A stretch of 64,000 nucleotides of DNA from contig NZ_PJMS01000001.1 of assembly GCF_002846555.1 (NCBI RefSeq), positions 248,001 to 312,000 of the forward strand. Reading direction: 5' to 3'. Positions 51,404 to 60,105 of this stretch are shown here, piece after piece. The translations under genes were made by a program, and so were the position numbers. Source of the stretch: Aquimarina sp. MAR_2010_214. GTDB lineage: Bacteria; Bacteroidota; Bacteroidia; Flavobacteriales; Flavobacteriaceae. The notes below the pieces were generated by a model that made no database searches, was not told the DNA's origin, and saw only the letters and a list, made by a program, of their open reading frames with translations. Within the stretch, counting starts at the first letter, position 1. Every line of letters begins with the position of its first letter.

Positions 51404-51443
51404 AAAGACAGAGAATAATCTCCTAAATCTCTTCTCTGTCTTT
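51404..51443 (-). terminator. intrinsic terminator after hsp20
   Basis: A 12-bp perfect stem (51404-51415 with 51432-51443, aaagacagagaa / ttctctgtcttt) with a 16-nt loop lies 11 bp past the Hsp20 stop; on the minus strand it is followed by TTTT. Confidence 0.8.
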
Positions 51444-51453
51444 CTTGTATAGA

Positions 51454-51897
51454 TTAATCTATTTCAATTACCTTTTTGGGTTGTTCTTTTGCTTCTTCCT
51501 TTTTCAGAAGATTAAGGGTGAGGACCCCGTTTTTGTATGTAGCTTTAACCTTTTCATTCTGGTTTACGCTAGTAGGTAATTGTAATTTTCTATCGAACTC
51601 ATTATAACTAAATTCTCTACGTGTATACCCTTCATCCTCTTCTACTTCTTCTTTACTTTTTTGAGCACAAATGTGTAATACATCGTCTTCCATAGTTACT
51701 TCAATATCCTTTTTTGAAAAACCAGGTACTGCGAGTTCAATTTCAAAATCATCCTTGTTTTCTTTAACATTCATGGCAGGGAGTTTTTTGTCTCTTACAA
51801 AAAAATCATCTGCAAAAAAATCATCTGTATCTAACCAGGTAGAAACCCGATCATTGATCCAAGGAAATCTGTTTTTGTTAAATTTAATTAATGACAT
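51454..51897 (-). CDS. hsp20: Hsp20/alpha-crystallin small heat-shock protein
   Basis: 147 residues. The alpha-crystallin domain (about 38-137) shows NVKENKDDFEIELAVPGFSKKDIEVTMEDDVL in its first half and the conserved A-x-x-x-N-G-V-L-T-L motif (YKNGVLTLNLL, near 120-130), followed by the short tail with KVIEID. It is a cytoplasmic ATP-independent chaperone. It has a perfect FNR-like box 64 bp upstream and its own terminator, so it forms a single-gene unit. Confidence 0.95.
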   Translation of the reverse strand: MSLIKFNKNRFPWINDRVSTWLDTDDFFADDFFVRDKKLPAMNVKENKDDFEIELAVPGFSKKDIEVTMEDDVLHICAQKSKEEVEEDEGYTRREFSYNEFDRKLQLPTSVNQNEKVKATYKNGVLTLNLLKKEEAKEQPKKVIEID

Positions 51898-51930
51898 AAT
51901 GTTAAGGTTTATTTAGAGTTATTATTATAC

Positions 51931-51973
51931 TAAAGTTAAGTTGATAACAGGTATATCAAAATGATAATTATCA
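51931..51973 (-). promoter_or_regulatory. FNR-like box and -7 element of hsp20
   Basis: TGATAATTATCA (51962-51973, perfect palindrome) has its centre 29.5 bp before the first base of TAACTTTA (minus strand, 51938-51931), a 7/8 match to the -7 element. The start codon is at 51897. Confidence 0.8.
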
Positions 51974-51997
51974 GTTTGACAGTATTTTAACTTGGAT

Positions 51998-52420
51998 TTA
52001 ACTTTGTTTTTTATTCTTTCTTAAAACTCCTCCTGCATAAAGAAAAACTTCGGATTTTAGTGTATTAAAATTTCTATAGAAATCATCAAACTCTCCCTTT
52101 ACCAGTGTGTGGTTTTTATAATAAAAATTATCACAAGAAATAGTATCACATTCTAGCATACCACCCAATTCACTTTCGTGTTTTCTTATCTCATCATTTA
52201 TATTTTTTGTTTTTTCTTCAATAGCTACGATTTGCTGCTTAAATTCCTGTATTCTCTCAAAGAGGTTTGGAGTTGTAGGTTCGAATATATAAGAATTTAA
52301 TAATTGATTAATGAAATGTATTTCACCTTCTATAAATCGAAGACTTGATTTCCATTTTAAAATATCAAAATGTATTTCTTTTATTTCTTTTTCTGGAGAG
52401 TTATTGGTTGCTGTCATCAT
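51998..52420 (-). CDS. helical protein, paralogue of the 50918-51361 protein
   Basis: 140 residues. Starts MMTATNNSPEKEI; the shared core begins W-x-S-x-L-R-F-I-E-x-E-x-H-F near residue 28. The following helices (NLFERIQEFKQQIVAIEEK) look like coiled coil. Function unknown. A perfect copy of the FNR-like box lies 56 bp upstream, so it belongs to the same regulon as Hsp20 and the USPs. Its stop is just upstream of the hsp20 promoter. Confidence 0.7.
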   Translation of the reverse strand: MMTATNNSPEKEIKEIHFDILKWKSSLRFIEGEIHFINQLLNSYIFEPTTPNLFERIQEFKQQIVAIEEKTKNINDEIRKHESELGGMLECDTISCDNFYYKNHTLVKGEFDDFYRNFNTLKSEVFLYAGGVLRKNKKQS

Positions 52421-52445
52421 TATTTCTAAGTTTTAAAACTTACTA

Positions 52446-52488
52446 AAAAGATATCTAATCTTTTGCAATTAAAAAGTGATAATTATCA
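52446..52488 (-). promoter_or_regulatory. FNR-like box and -7 element of the 140-residue helical protein
   Basis: TGATAATTATCA (52477-52488, perfect palindrome) has its centre 29.5 bp before TATCTTTT (minus strand, 52453-52446; 7/8 match). The start codon is at 52420. Confidence 0.8.
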
Positions 52489-52695
52489 GGTTTTGTGAGT
52501 TTTAACAAAGGAAAATTTACAAAATGAAGTAATATCTCCTCGAGTCTTTTAACTTCGCTCAAGGCAGGCAAAGTCTAGAGATCACACATAGTAAGAACAT
52601 CTATAATAACTAGATCTAGATCGGGCTCGACCTAGCATTTATAAAATATTTTGCATTAGATTACAGTTCGTTTGGGGTTTTGTGATTATTAGTTT

Positions 52696-53652
52696 TTACT
52701 CTCTAATTATATCTTTAATATCTAATCTTTTTCGTCTCCTTTCTGAGTATTCTTTTACTTTTCCTATCCGTAGTAGCATTTGTATTTCTCTGTCTATCTT
52801 TAATGATGTCTTTAATAAATCATAATATTCTTTTTCTTCTAGTACTTGACTCATTGGATGAACTGCAATTTCATTATGTATACATTCCAACCAAACTTGT
52901 TCTAATAATCTTCCTGCTTGTATTAATTCGATTTTACTATAAGAATCAGATGTGATCAAGATATATCCTGAACAAGAATTTAATTGTTCTTTTGCACTCT
53001 TAATAGAACTTTTTATAAATGCTTTGCCTGTGACTGATTTTTTTGAAATAAAAAGATTGAATAGAAAACGTTTAATTCCTTTTATTTCTATTGCTTCGGG
53101 TGTTATCCCATCTTTTCTCTGTTTTTCTTCTTTATAAGAAAAAGTCATCCATTTTGCTAATTCTCTAAGCTTATCTGTATCTTTCATCTGGAAACTATAC
53201 GCATCTAAAGAACAATCAATAATCTTTTTGGTTTCTTTACTTTCCGATGGAAAGTACAAGATACTATCTGATATATTGGTTAGTTTTGTTATTGTTGCAT
53301 CATCTATTTTTTTTTCTAAATATGGTTTCCTAATTGTTAAACGTTTCTTTATTAATTCAATATTTCGCTTTGTTTTTATCAAGTTATGGTCTTGTTGAAA
53401 ATCAAGAGTTATTTCATCATCATTAATCGTTACAATCGAACTATACCCTAAATCTTGTGCCGATAACACGCAGTTTTCAATAAACGCTCCTATCGAAATC
53501 CATGTTTCTCTATTATTTGGATCAACAAATGGTAATGTTCTATCGTAATTAGGATACACTTTAATCTTTTCATTCTCTGGCATCTCAACAATCCACATTT
53601 GAGCATTATGACTACTTGGAGCATAAGAACCGTATGTTATTATTTCTTTCAT
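52696..53652 (-). CDS. Acg-like nitroreductase-family protein
   Basis: 318 residues. The N-terminal part YGSYAPSSHNAQMWIVEM near residue 5-22 is the FMN-phosphate segment (R/YxxPSxxNxQPW type) of the nitroreductase fold. A second fold half follows from about 140 (LAKWMTFSYKEEKQRKDGI), with a Gln/Leu-rich dimer helix (AGRLLEQVWLECIHNEIAVHPMSQVLE near 250) and LLRIGKV near 297. The arrangement resembles the Acg family of M. tuberculosis, known from dormancy regulons together with USPs and Hsp20. No FNR-like box is seen directly before it. Confidence 0.8.
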   Translation of the reverse strand: MKEIITYGSYAPSSHNAQMWIVEMPENEKIKVYPNYDRTLPFVDPNNRETWISIGAFIENCVLSAQDLGYSSIVTINDDEITLDFQQDHNLIKTKRNIELIKKRLTIRKPYLEKKIDDATITKLTNISDSILYFPSESKETKKIIDCSLDAYSFQMKDTDKLRELAKWMTFSYKEEKQRKDGITPEAIEIKGIKRFLFNLFISKKSVTGKAFIKSSIKSAKEQLNSCSGYILITSDSYSKIELIQAGRLLEQVWLECIHNEIAVHPMSQVLEEKEYYDLLKTSLKIDREIQMLLRIGKVKEYSERRRKRLDIKDIIRE

Positions 53653-53758
53653 ATCAGTAGCTTAAGAAGAACTAAGTTTTCTGATAAAAAGAAAACCTAA
53701 TCAAGTTGTTATTTTGAATTCTTTCATTTCTTTTACTGGTTTCATTTATCATAAAAAA

Positions 53759-55129
53759 TCAAACCAAAATTTCTATGGTTTCATATAGTTTAGGAGTATG
53801 AACTTTCCATTGATAAGTGTCTTGTATTTTTACTCTCAATACATCTGCAGCAGTTGCTTCACCATGAATCAGAAACACTTTTTCCGGAATATTTTTAATC
53901 TCACTCATCCAACCTAACAATTCTTGCTGATCTGCATGGGCCGATAGGCTTTCTATCCCATAAATCTTTGCATTTACAGGATAATACTTGCCAAATAGTT
54001 TGATCTCATGAGCTCCTTCCTGCAACTGCCTACCTCGTGTTCCTTCTGCCTGAAAACCTACAAGCACTACAGAAGTGTTATCATTATCTACAAGCTGTTG
54101 TAAATATGTAAGTACTCTACCTCCCGTAACCATTCCGCTACCTGCAATTACAATCTTAGGACGAGGATTATCAACCACTTCCCATGTTTCTTTATATGAC
54201 ATCACTATATTAATATGATTACAGATAGCGTAATAATCATTCATGGGTACTTTATGCCAATCAGGAAAGCTTTCAAACACCGAAAGCACATTGTTTCCCA
54301 TTGGGCTATCTACATAAACCGGAAGGTTTGGGATTTGGTTTTTTTGATATAATTTCCAAAGAATATACATTAAAGCTTGCAGTCTTTCTACAGCAAAAGA
54401 AGGAATGATTAATACGCCTTTATTATACAAGGTATCATTAATCAAAGTGATAAGTTTTTCTTCAACATCTTCATTGGGGTGTAACTTATTACCATACGTA
54501 CTTTCTACAAAAAGAAAATCTGCCCATTCTGGTTTTTCTGGGGCATGAAGCAATACATCATTTGTTCTTCCCAAGTCTCCAGAAAACACCAATATTTTTC
54601 CATAAAGATTTAACTCTATAAAAGTAGACCCTATTATATGACCATTATACCTAAACCTAAATTGGATATCCTGAGATAACGAAATCCAGATATCTTTCTC
54701 CTCTCTTTTAAAATATCCAATTGTTTTTTCGGCATCATTTTTAGTATAAAAAGGTAATGCGGGATGATGCTTAGAATATCCTTCTTTATTAGCTCTTTCT
54801 GCCTCCTCTTCATGAATCTTTGCACTATCTCGTAAAATAATTTCTGTAATTGCCAAAGTAGGTGCCGTAGCTATAATATCGCCTTTAAACCCTTGTTTAA
54901 TCAAACGAGGCAAGTAACCTGTATGATCCAAATGCCCATGAGTAAGGAGCACAACATCAACTGCCGAAGCATCGATAGGTAAATCTTGCCAATTTAATTC
55001 ACGCAGTTCTTTAATCCCTTGAAACATCCCACAATCAATCAATATGTTTTTCTGAGGAGTTTCAAGATAAAACTTGGATCCAGTAACAGTGCCCGCAGCT
55101 CCCAAAAAGTGAATTTTAATTGATGGCAT
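53759..55129 (-). CDS. MBL-fold beta-CASP hydrolase (RNase/CPSF-like)
   Basis: 456 residues. Metallo-beta-lactamase motifs: LTHGHLDHTGYLPRL near 63-77, GHIIGSTFIEL near 165 and FSGDLGRTND near 185. The beta-CASP part contains PVYVDSPMG near 275, AGSGMVTGGRVLTYLQQL near 332 (motif B region), the motif C His in SLSAHADQQELLGWM near 397 and FLIHGEATAADVLR near 422. Such enzymes process RNA in archaea and bacteria. It starts 12 bp after the ATP-cone fusion gene and belongs to the USP-led gene run. Confidence 0.92.
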   Translation of the reverse strand: MPSIKIHFLGAAGTVTGSKFYLETPQKNILIDCGMFQGIKELRELNWQDLPIDASAVDVVLLTHGHLDHTGYLPRLIKQGFKGDIIATAPTLAITEIILRDSAKIHEEEAERANKEGYSKHHPALPFYTKNDAEKTIGYFKREEKDIWISLSQDIQFRFRYNGHIIGSTFIELNLYGKILVFSGDLGRTNDVLLHAPEKPEWADFLFVESTYGNKLHPNEDVEEKLITLINDTLYNKGVLIIPSFAVERLQALMYILWKLYQKNQIPNLPVYVDSPMGNNVLSVFESFPDWHKVPMNDYYAICNHINIVMSYKETWEVVDNPRPKIVIAGSGMVTGGRVLTYLQQLVDNDNTSVVLVGFQAEGTRGRQLQEGAHEIKLFGKYYPVNAKIYGIESLSAHADQQELLGWMSEIKNIPEKVFLIHGEATAADVLRVKIQDTYQWKVHTPKLYETIEILV

Positions 55130-55140
55130 ACGATTCTATT

Positions 55141-55977
55141 TTATGTTGTACACAGCATTTTGATTTCATTTATAATATTTTGTTTTCGCTGTTCAGAAAT
55201 GCCTAAATGATCCAGAAAAAAAATCTGTTCTATCAATTGTTTAACTAAAACAACATCTCTACTTAATAGAAATTGCTTTTCCCGATTTGTTAAAAATGTA
55301 GAAACCGTTATTGGATATAATCCAAGACGATCAACTCTATCTTTAAGGCTATTATCTTTGGGATAATCCCAACTTAGTAAATATAATCCTGCACATTTAC
55401 CATATTGAATTGCGTCTTTTGTAAAACGAGTATTGGTTACTACCCAACCATGATTAGGAATCATTTCTCCATTATTTTCATGATGTGTTTCAATATCTCT
55501 AAATCTAGAATGGATATATAAAGGAACTTTTACATTACAATTACGCCCTTCTTCGCTATGAAATTTACATTCTATAACCAAATAATCGCTATTTTTTCTA
55601 GCTACTACATCGACTTCATGGGATACACACATGCCTTGAATGACTTGCCCTATTTCTACATGATATCCAGAATATTGTAATATTGACGCAACAAAACGTT
55701 CGAAAGGAAAACCAGTTGGTCCCAATTCATAAATCGCTTTTTTCAATTTATACTTCGAAGCAAAAACAGATTTTTTCTTCTTAAGTAATGCAAAAGCTCG
55801 ATTATAAATTTCTCTGGTAGAAATACCCTGGTATAATTCGTCTCTAACAATTCCCAAAATATATTCTACTGCTTTATCATCCGCGCCACTCCGCTTTAAC
55901 GAATTGCGAAGTTTATGGAGTGAAAATTTAACTTTTTCTCCAGAAGATTTTATAACATCAAGATTCTGGTTTTGCAT
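55141..55977 (-). CDS. ATP-cone domain fused to Mrr-like restriction-endonuclease fold
   Basis: 278 residues. Residues about 5-90 are an ATP-cone (VIKSSGEKVKFSLHKLRNSLKRSG, then DELYQGISTREIYNRAFALLKK), a nucleotide-sensing module known from ribonucleotide reductases and NrdR. Residues about 92-210 have an Mrr-type nuclease core: FPFERFVASILQYSGYHVE, then EVDVVARKN and YLVIECKFH, giving the catalytic D-(x)n-ExK. The C-terminal part is helical (FLTNREKQFLLSRDVVLVKQL). The role is unknown, possibly nucleotide-gated nucleic-acid cleavage during stress. It is 12 bp upstream of the beta-CASP hydrolase gene and 36 bp downstream of the next gene. Confidence 0.85.
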   Translation of the reverse strand: MQNQNLDVIKSSGEKVKFSLHKLRNSLKRSGADDKAVEYILGIVRDELYQGISTREIYNRAFALLKKKKSVFASKYKLKKAIYELGPTGFPFERFVASILQYSGYHVEIGQVIQGMCVSHEVDVVARKNSDYLVIECKFHSEEGRNCNVKVPLYIHSRFRDIETHHENNGEMIPNHGWVVTNTRFTKDAIQYGKCAGLYLLSWDYPKDNSLKDRVDRLGLYPITVSTFLTNREKQFLLSRDVVLVKQLIEQIFFLDHLGISEQRKQNIINEIKMLCTT

Positions 55978-56012
55978 TAAAAATATTTAAATATGAAACA
56001 CAACTAAATACC

Positions 56013-56435
56013 TTAGTGAATACGCTGCTGATCTTTTTTAAAGTATGATCTTACCAAAGCTTTGGTTTGATTATCGGTCATACTATCTGCTTTGAGCACA
56101 TCTTTTACCTTTTTACTTATATCTTTATAATTTGTCGCTAATTCTTTATTGAATTTTTCTCCCGTTTCTGCAGGCCCGTAAATCACGATACTATCTGCAT
56201 CTTTTAAAAGAGAAGCTATCTTCTTGAAATACGCCTTAAACTGATGTTTCTCACGCTCCAGATATTTACTATCCTGAACCACATCCTGTGGTCCTCCTTT
56301 AAGTCGTGTACCTGAACCACCATGAATACGAAAATTTTCAATTTCTGATGGTATCGTATTCATATCCTCACTATCTTCTTTGACAGAAATGATATGAGCT
56401 TTCTCTTTATCTATCCAAATTCCTATATGTTTCAT
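56013..56435 (-). CDS. small protein with RNase H-like (eRF1-domain-like) pattern
   Basis: 140 residues. Start HIGIWIDKEKAHIISVKED is the first beta-hairpin of host-attachment/eRF1-domain-2-like proteins, and SIVIYGPAETGEKFNKEL near 83-100 matches the following phosphate-loop-like turn in such folds. The rest is helical and lysine-rich, ending in KDQQRIH. Its place between a USP and a nuclease fusion suggests translation or nucleic-acid work in stress; function unproven. Confidence 0.65.
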   Translation of the reverse strand: MKHIGIWIDKEKAHIISVKEDSEDMNTIPSEIENFRIHGGSGTRLKGGPQDVVQDSKYLEREKHQFKAYFKKIASLLKDADSIVIYGPAETGEKFNKELATNYKDISKKVKDVLKADSMTDNQTKALVRSYFKKDQQRIH

Positions 56436-56514
56436 CTGTTTACATTTTATGGTTAAAGAGTATTAACAAGTTGTTATAAGGTGTAAACTGCTTGTTGAAT
56501 ACATATTTACTTAT

Positions 56515-57369
56515 TTAATTTGCTATATCATGCAAAGCCAACACAGGTACTTTAGAATGATGTCCTAAGTTTTTCACCATTGGTTTTGAAAATATACTTC
56601 CAAAAAAACTGTGTTTTCTATTGATAAAAGTAATCATATCACTCTCTCTACTTTCTACAAAACTGCTCAGCCCTCCTTTTACATCTATATTGTGTAAAGT
56701 ATGAAAAGTATATTTTATACCATCTAGGTATTCTACGAGCAATTTCTTGTTGTTTTCTTGTTCTTCGTCCAAGTTATCATCATTAGTAACATGAAGAATT
56801 TTTATTTCTGCATTGGTGATCTTTGCAATTTCAGTTAGATATTGGAGCTCTCTGCGTTTAATTTGAATTTTATAATCTGTTGGAAATACAATTTCTTTTG
56901 GCTCCTTATAATCAGCACCTTCTGGGATAGCCATAACAGGGCAATTTCTTACTTTTTCCATCACCAAAACAGTATTACTACCATAAATCAGATCTCCAGC
57001 ATTAGTCGCCCCCTTTGTTCCCATAACGATCATTTCTATATCCTTTTTCTCTACAGTATCTTTAATAGCACTCAATACATTATTGAATTGTGATATCATA
57101 AAAAATTTATGATCAGGGTTATCATCTCTAAAACTCAATCTTTCTTTGATCTTATTTAATCCGTTTTCTGATTTCTCCTTAGCTTCTTCGTAAATTCGTT
57201 CTCCAGGTTCGGGAATCATCATACTTTCTAATGCATAACCCGTCGCATTAAACACATTAAGAACGTAAAAATCACATGTTTCATTCTTATATAGCTCTAT
57301 AGCATATAGTATAGCATTCCACGCATTTTTTGAAAAATCCGTGGGCAATAAAATCTTTTTTTTCATCAC
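56515..57369 (-). CDS. universal stress protein, two USP domains (copy 1)
   Basis: 284 residues (283 if the second Met is used). Domain 1: KKKILLPTDFSKNAWNAILYAIELY at 3-27 and GTKGATNAGDLIYGSNTVLV near 117-136, the ATP-binding pattern. Domain 2 (about 155-284): IVFPTDYKIQIKRRELQYL and a degenerate end (HHSKVPVLALHD). It opens a run of minus-strand genes down to 53759. A perfect FNR-like box is 54 bp upstream. Confidence 0.92.
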   Translation of the reverse strand: MMKKKILLPTDFSKNAWNAILYAIELYKNETCDFYVLNVFNATGYALESMMIPEPGERIYEEAKEKSENGLNKIKERLSFRDDNPDHKFFMISQFNNVLSAIKDTVEKKDIEMIVMGTKGATNAGDLIYGSNTVLVMEKVRNCPVMAIPEGADYKEPKEIVFPTDYKIQIKRRELQYLTEIAKITNAEIKILHVTNDDNLDEEQENNKKLLVEYLDGIKYTFHTLHNIDVKGGLSSFVESRESDMITFINRKHSFFGSIFSKPMVKNLGHHSKVPVLALHDIAN

Positions 57370-57392
57370 TTTAGGTCTTTAGATTAGTCCTA

Positions 57393-57435
57393 TAAATTTA
57401 TAGATATAGCCTTGCAAAAACTATGATAATTATCA
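57393..57435 (-). promoter_or_regulatory. FNR-like box and -7 element of USP copy 1
   Basis: TGATAATTATCA (57424-57435, perfect palindrome) has its centre 29.5 bp before TAAATTTA (minus strand, 57400-57393; 7/8 match). The box overlaps the stop codon of the upstream USP gene by two bases at its outer end. Start codon at 57369. Confidence 0.8.
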
Positions 57436-58281
57436 GCTTGGCTCAGGAATGACTAAGAAAGGTACCGAAAGATGAAAACCAATTTTTTTAATTACTGGTT
57501 CATGCACAATACTTTCCATTAGGCTATGTTTATATTGTGACATACAAAGCATATCAATATTCATTTCATCAATAAATTCATTGATGAGTTTTGCTTTTTG
57601 AGTAAATCGAGGAATCCAATGTATACAATAATTATGGCCTTTAAGATTTTCTTTAAGACTCTTAAGGTTATGCTCTTGTATTTCGTCTAATTTTTCTTCT
57701 TCATGAATGTGCATTACCCTGATGTTTGAAGAAAACACGGTAACAATTTCTAGAAGAGGTTTTAAAGATTCTATAGTATATAGACATTTAAAATCTGTTG
57801 CAAAGCCAATTTCTATGGGTTTTTTAAAATCAAATTCATCTGGCACTGCCAGTATTGTACAATCTTTAATTTTTTTAATAACCTTAACTGTATTACTTCC
57901 TATAAGAACTTCTTTGGCACCACTAGCTCCTTTAGTCCCCATAACTACAAGATCTATTTTTTTACTCTTTATGGTTTTATTAATAGTGTCTGTAAGTTTT
58001 TTGGAAACAGATATCGTCTCAAATGTATGATTAAGATCCTCTGTATCCCTAACTATTGAGTGAAGTGTCTCTGTAAGTTTTTCCTGGGATTCATTACTTA
58101 ATTGCTGATATAATGAATCTCCTTTTGCTGTATTCATTCTGCTAGTTAAAACTGGAGTGTCTACATCAAAAGTGTTTAATATACAGAAATGGCATTCTTG
58201 ATCTTGAAATAGCCGAGTGGCATAAAAAAGAGCACTATAGGCATTATTAGAAAAATCTGTGGGAACGAGTATTCTTTTCAT
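57433..58281 (-). CDS. universal stress protein, two USP domains (copy 2)
   Basis: 282 residues. MKRILVPTDFSNNAYSALFYATRLF opening and GTKGASGAKEVLIGSNTVKV near 115-134 with the nucleotide-binding pattern; second domain opening EIGFATDFKCLYTIESLKPL near 155. Its own FNR-like box lies 58 bp upstream (58340-58351), so it is a separately promoted unit between copies 1 and 3. Confidence 0.92.
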   Translation of the reverse strand: MKRILVPTDFSNNAYSALFYATRLFQDQECHFCILNTFDVDTPVLTSRMNTAKGDSLYQQLSNESQEKLTETLHSIVRDTEDLNHTFETISVSKKLTDTINKTIKSKKIDLVVMGTKGASGAKEVLIGSNTVKVIKKIKDCTILAVPDEFDFKKPIEIGFATDFKCLYTIESLKPLLEIVTVFSSNIRVMHIHEEEKLDEIQEHNLKSLKENLKGHNYCIHWIPRFTQKAKLINEFIDEMNIDMLCMSQYKHSLMESIVHEPVIKKIGFHLSVPFLVIPEPS

Positions 58282-58308
58282 CGCTTTTCAGTTTTACAAA
58301 TTACATCA

Positions 58309-58351
58309 TAAAACTAGCTTTATAATACTAAGAATACTATGACAAATCTCA
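58309..58351 (-). promoter_or_regulatory. FNR-like box and -7 element of USP copy 2
   Basis: TGAGATTTGTCA on the minus strand (58351-58340; TGA-N6-TCA) has its centre 29.5 bp before TAGTTTTA (58316-58309; 7/8 match). Start codon at 58281. Confidence 0.75.
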
Positions 58352-58366
58352 TGTCTGCACAAACTC

Positions 58367-59221
58367 TCAAATTGCAGTATCAGCCGGAATTACTAAAAAA
58401 GGAATTGTAGTATGAAATGTCATTTTCTTGATAATAGGTTCTTTTATTATTCTTTCTATAAAACTATGTTCATAATTAATCATTACCAGAATATCGATCT
58501 CTAACTCTTCAATAAATTCCTGAATAGCATTCTCTACAGTTGAGAAATCAGACATGACATGAAAATCATATTTTACTCGTTTAAAATAGTGTTCTAATGT
58601 ACTAGAATTATAGTGTTGTAAAGGGCCTAATCCCGGCTCATCATATATATGAATCATCCTAATAGTCGCATTGTAATTTTTAGCAAACTCCAATATAGGA
58701 GTTACTTCTGCCTTATGGTACATTCTCTCAAAATCTGTTGCAAAAGCTATTGCTGAAATTTCTTTAAAATATGAATCATCAGGAATAACAAGAATCGGAC
58801 AATATGATATATTCTTAACTACTTTTTGTGTATTACTCCCTAAAAAAATGTTTTTGCTTCCAGTTGCTCCTTTAGTGCCAATAATGATCATATTAAAAGG
58901 ATTGTTTTTTGAAAGCTTGTTTATATTATCAACCAAAGCCCCTTTCTTACTAATCATTTTAAAAGTATGATCCACACCAGGTTTAGAGTTATGGATATCC
59001 TCTATTGTCATTTTTAAACCTTGCTCAGATTCTATCTTAACTGCTTCATAAAGATGGCCAATTCTTTGAGAGCTCACAACATTTATAAGTTGTACTGGTT
59101 CAAGATCATAGGTGTTTAACAAATGAAACTCACAAGGAACATTTCTATATAGCTCTATAGCATACAATATAGTATTCCATGCATTATCAGAAAAATCTGT
59201 AGGGATCAAAATTCGTTTCAT
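58367..59221 (-). CDS. universal stress protein, two USP domains (copy 3)
   Basis: 284 residues. MKRILIPTDFSDNAWNTILYAIELY at the start and GTKGATGSKNIFLGSNTQKV near 115-134; second domain AIAFATDFERMYHKAEVTPI near 158 and the C-terminal HTTIPFLVIPADTAI. It follows copy 4 by 20 bp without a promoter of its own and is probably the last gene of a three-USP operon starting at 60954. Confidence 0.92.
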   Translation of the reverse strand: MKRILIPTDFSDNAWNTILYAIELYRNVPCEFHLLNTYDLEPVQLINVVSSQRIGHLYEAVKIESEQGLKMTIEDIHNSKPGVDHTFKMISKKGALVDNINKLSKNNPFNMIIIGTKGATGSKNIFLGSNTQKVVKNISYCPILVIPDDSYFKEISAIAFATDFERMYHKAEVTPILEFAKNYNATIRMIHIYDEPGLGPLQHYNSSTLEHYFKRVKYDFHVMSDFSTVENAIQEFIEELEIDILVMINYEHSFIERIIKEPIIKKMTFHTTIPFLVIPADTAI

Positions 59222-59241
59222 CTATTAAAGTTTATTATGTC

Positions 59242-60096
59242 TCACTGCATTTTTTTTTCAGAAGGAATTACCAAAAAAGGAATATTGGTGTGGTATGCAA
59301 TCTGATTAATTACGGGTTTAAATAAAAGGTTTTCAAAAAAAGAATGCTTGTTATGAATCATAACCAACAAATTGATAGTATACTTTTTCTGAAAATCTTC
59401 TACCGCGTCCAAAACATCCATTCCTTCTGCAATATGAAAAATATGGGCATTATCTTTAAAATATTCATCCAGCCTTTCCTTTGTCTTTTGTTGTTCACTA
59501 TCTAAGGCAACCCCATAATATGCATTTAAGATATTGAGCCTGCATATATACTTATCGCAAATTTCTTTTACAAAAGGTAAATATTTATTATCCACACTAA
59601 GGTTATAATCTGTTGGAAATAAAACATCCTTAGGTTCTTCAAATGTAAAACCAGAAGGGACTGCAATAACGGGGCAATTCACTTTTTTTATCGTATACAT
59701 AGTATGCGTACCAATAAAAACTTCTTTGGCTCCTGTAGCTCCTTTGGTTCCCATTACGATAAGGTCAATATTATATTTTTCGACAACTTCTTTAATCTCA
59801 CCAATAAGAGTATTAAAAGTTGATAATCTAACAAAACTATGTTTTGGATTATCAAATTCTTCCTTTATTTTTTCTTCTGTTTGTTCTACATCCCGTTTAG
59901 AATTGATCATTGCAATATCTTCCATTCCATACGGTGCAGGATTCTCTATAAGATACCCTGTATGGTATGATACTGGCGTAAAGGTATTAAGCAAATAAAA
60001 AGTGGCTTCTTCATCTCTAAATAGATTCAATGCATATTTGATCGCATTAAATGCGTTATCAGAAAAATCAGTGGGTAATAAAATTCGTTTCATCAT
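59242..60096 (-). CDS. universal stress protein, two USP domains (copy 4)
   Basis: 284 residues (283 from the second Met, which aligns with the other copies). MKRILLPTDFSDNAFNAIKYALNLF opening, GTKGATGAKEVFIGTHTMYT near 116-135 (Thr-His instead of Ser-Asn in the motif), second domain VLFPTDYNLSVDNKYLPFV near 157. It starts 9 bp after the stop of copy 5, clearly in one operon. Confidence 0.92.
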   Translation of the reverse strand: MMKRILLPTDFSDNAFNAIKYALNLFRDEEATFYLLNTFTPVSYHTGYLIENPAPYGMEDIAMINSKRDVEQTEEKIKEEFDNPKHSFVRLSTFNTLIGEIKEVVEKYNIDLIVMGTKGATGAKEVFIGTHTMYTIKKVNCPVIAVPSGFTFEEPKDVLFPTDYNLSVDNKYLPFVKEICDKYICRLNILNAYYGVALDSEQQKTKERLDEYFKDNAHIFHIAEGMDVLDAVEDFQKKYTINLLVMIHNKHSFFENLLFKPVINQIAYHTNIPFLVIPSEKKMQ

Positions 60097-60105
60097 TATA
60101 TAATT

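Noticed and set aside
54634..54825. 63-codon frame inside the beta-CASP hydrolase gene
   Set aside because: It lies on the same strand in another frame within a clear enzyme gene and has no motif or start signal.
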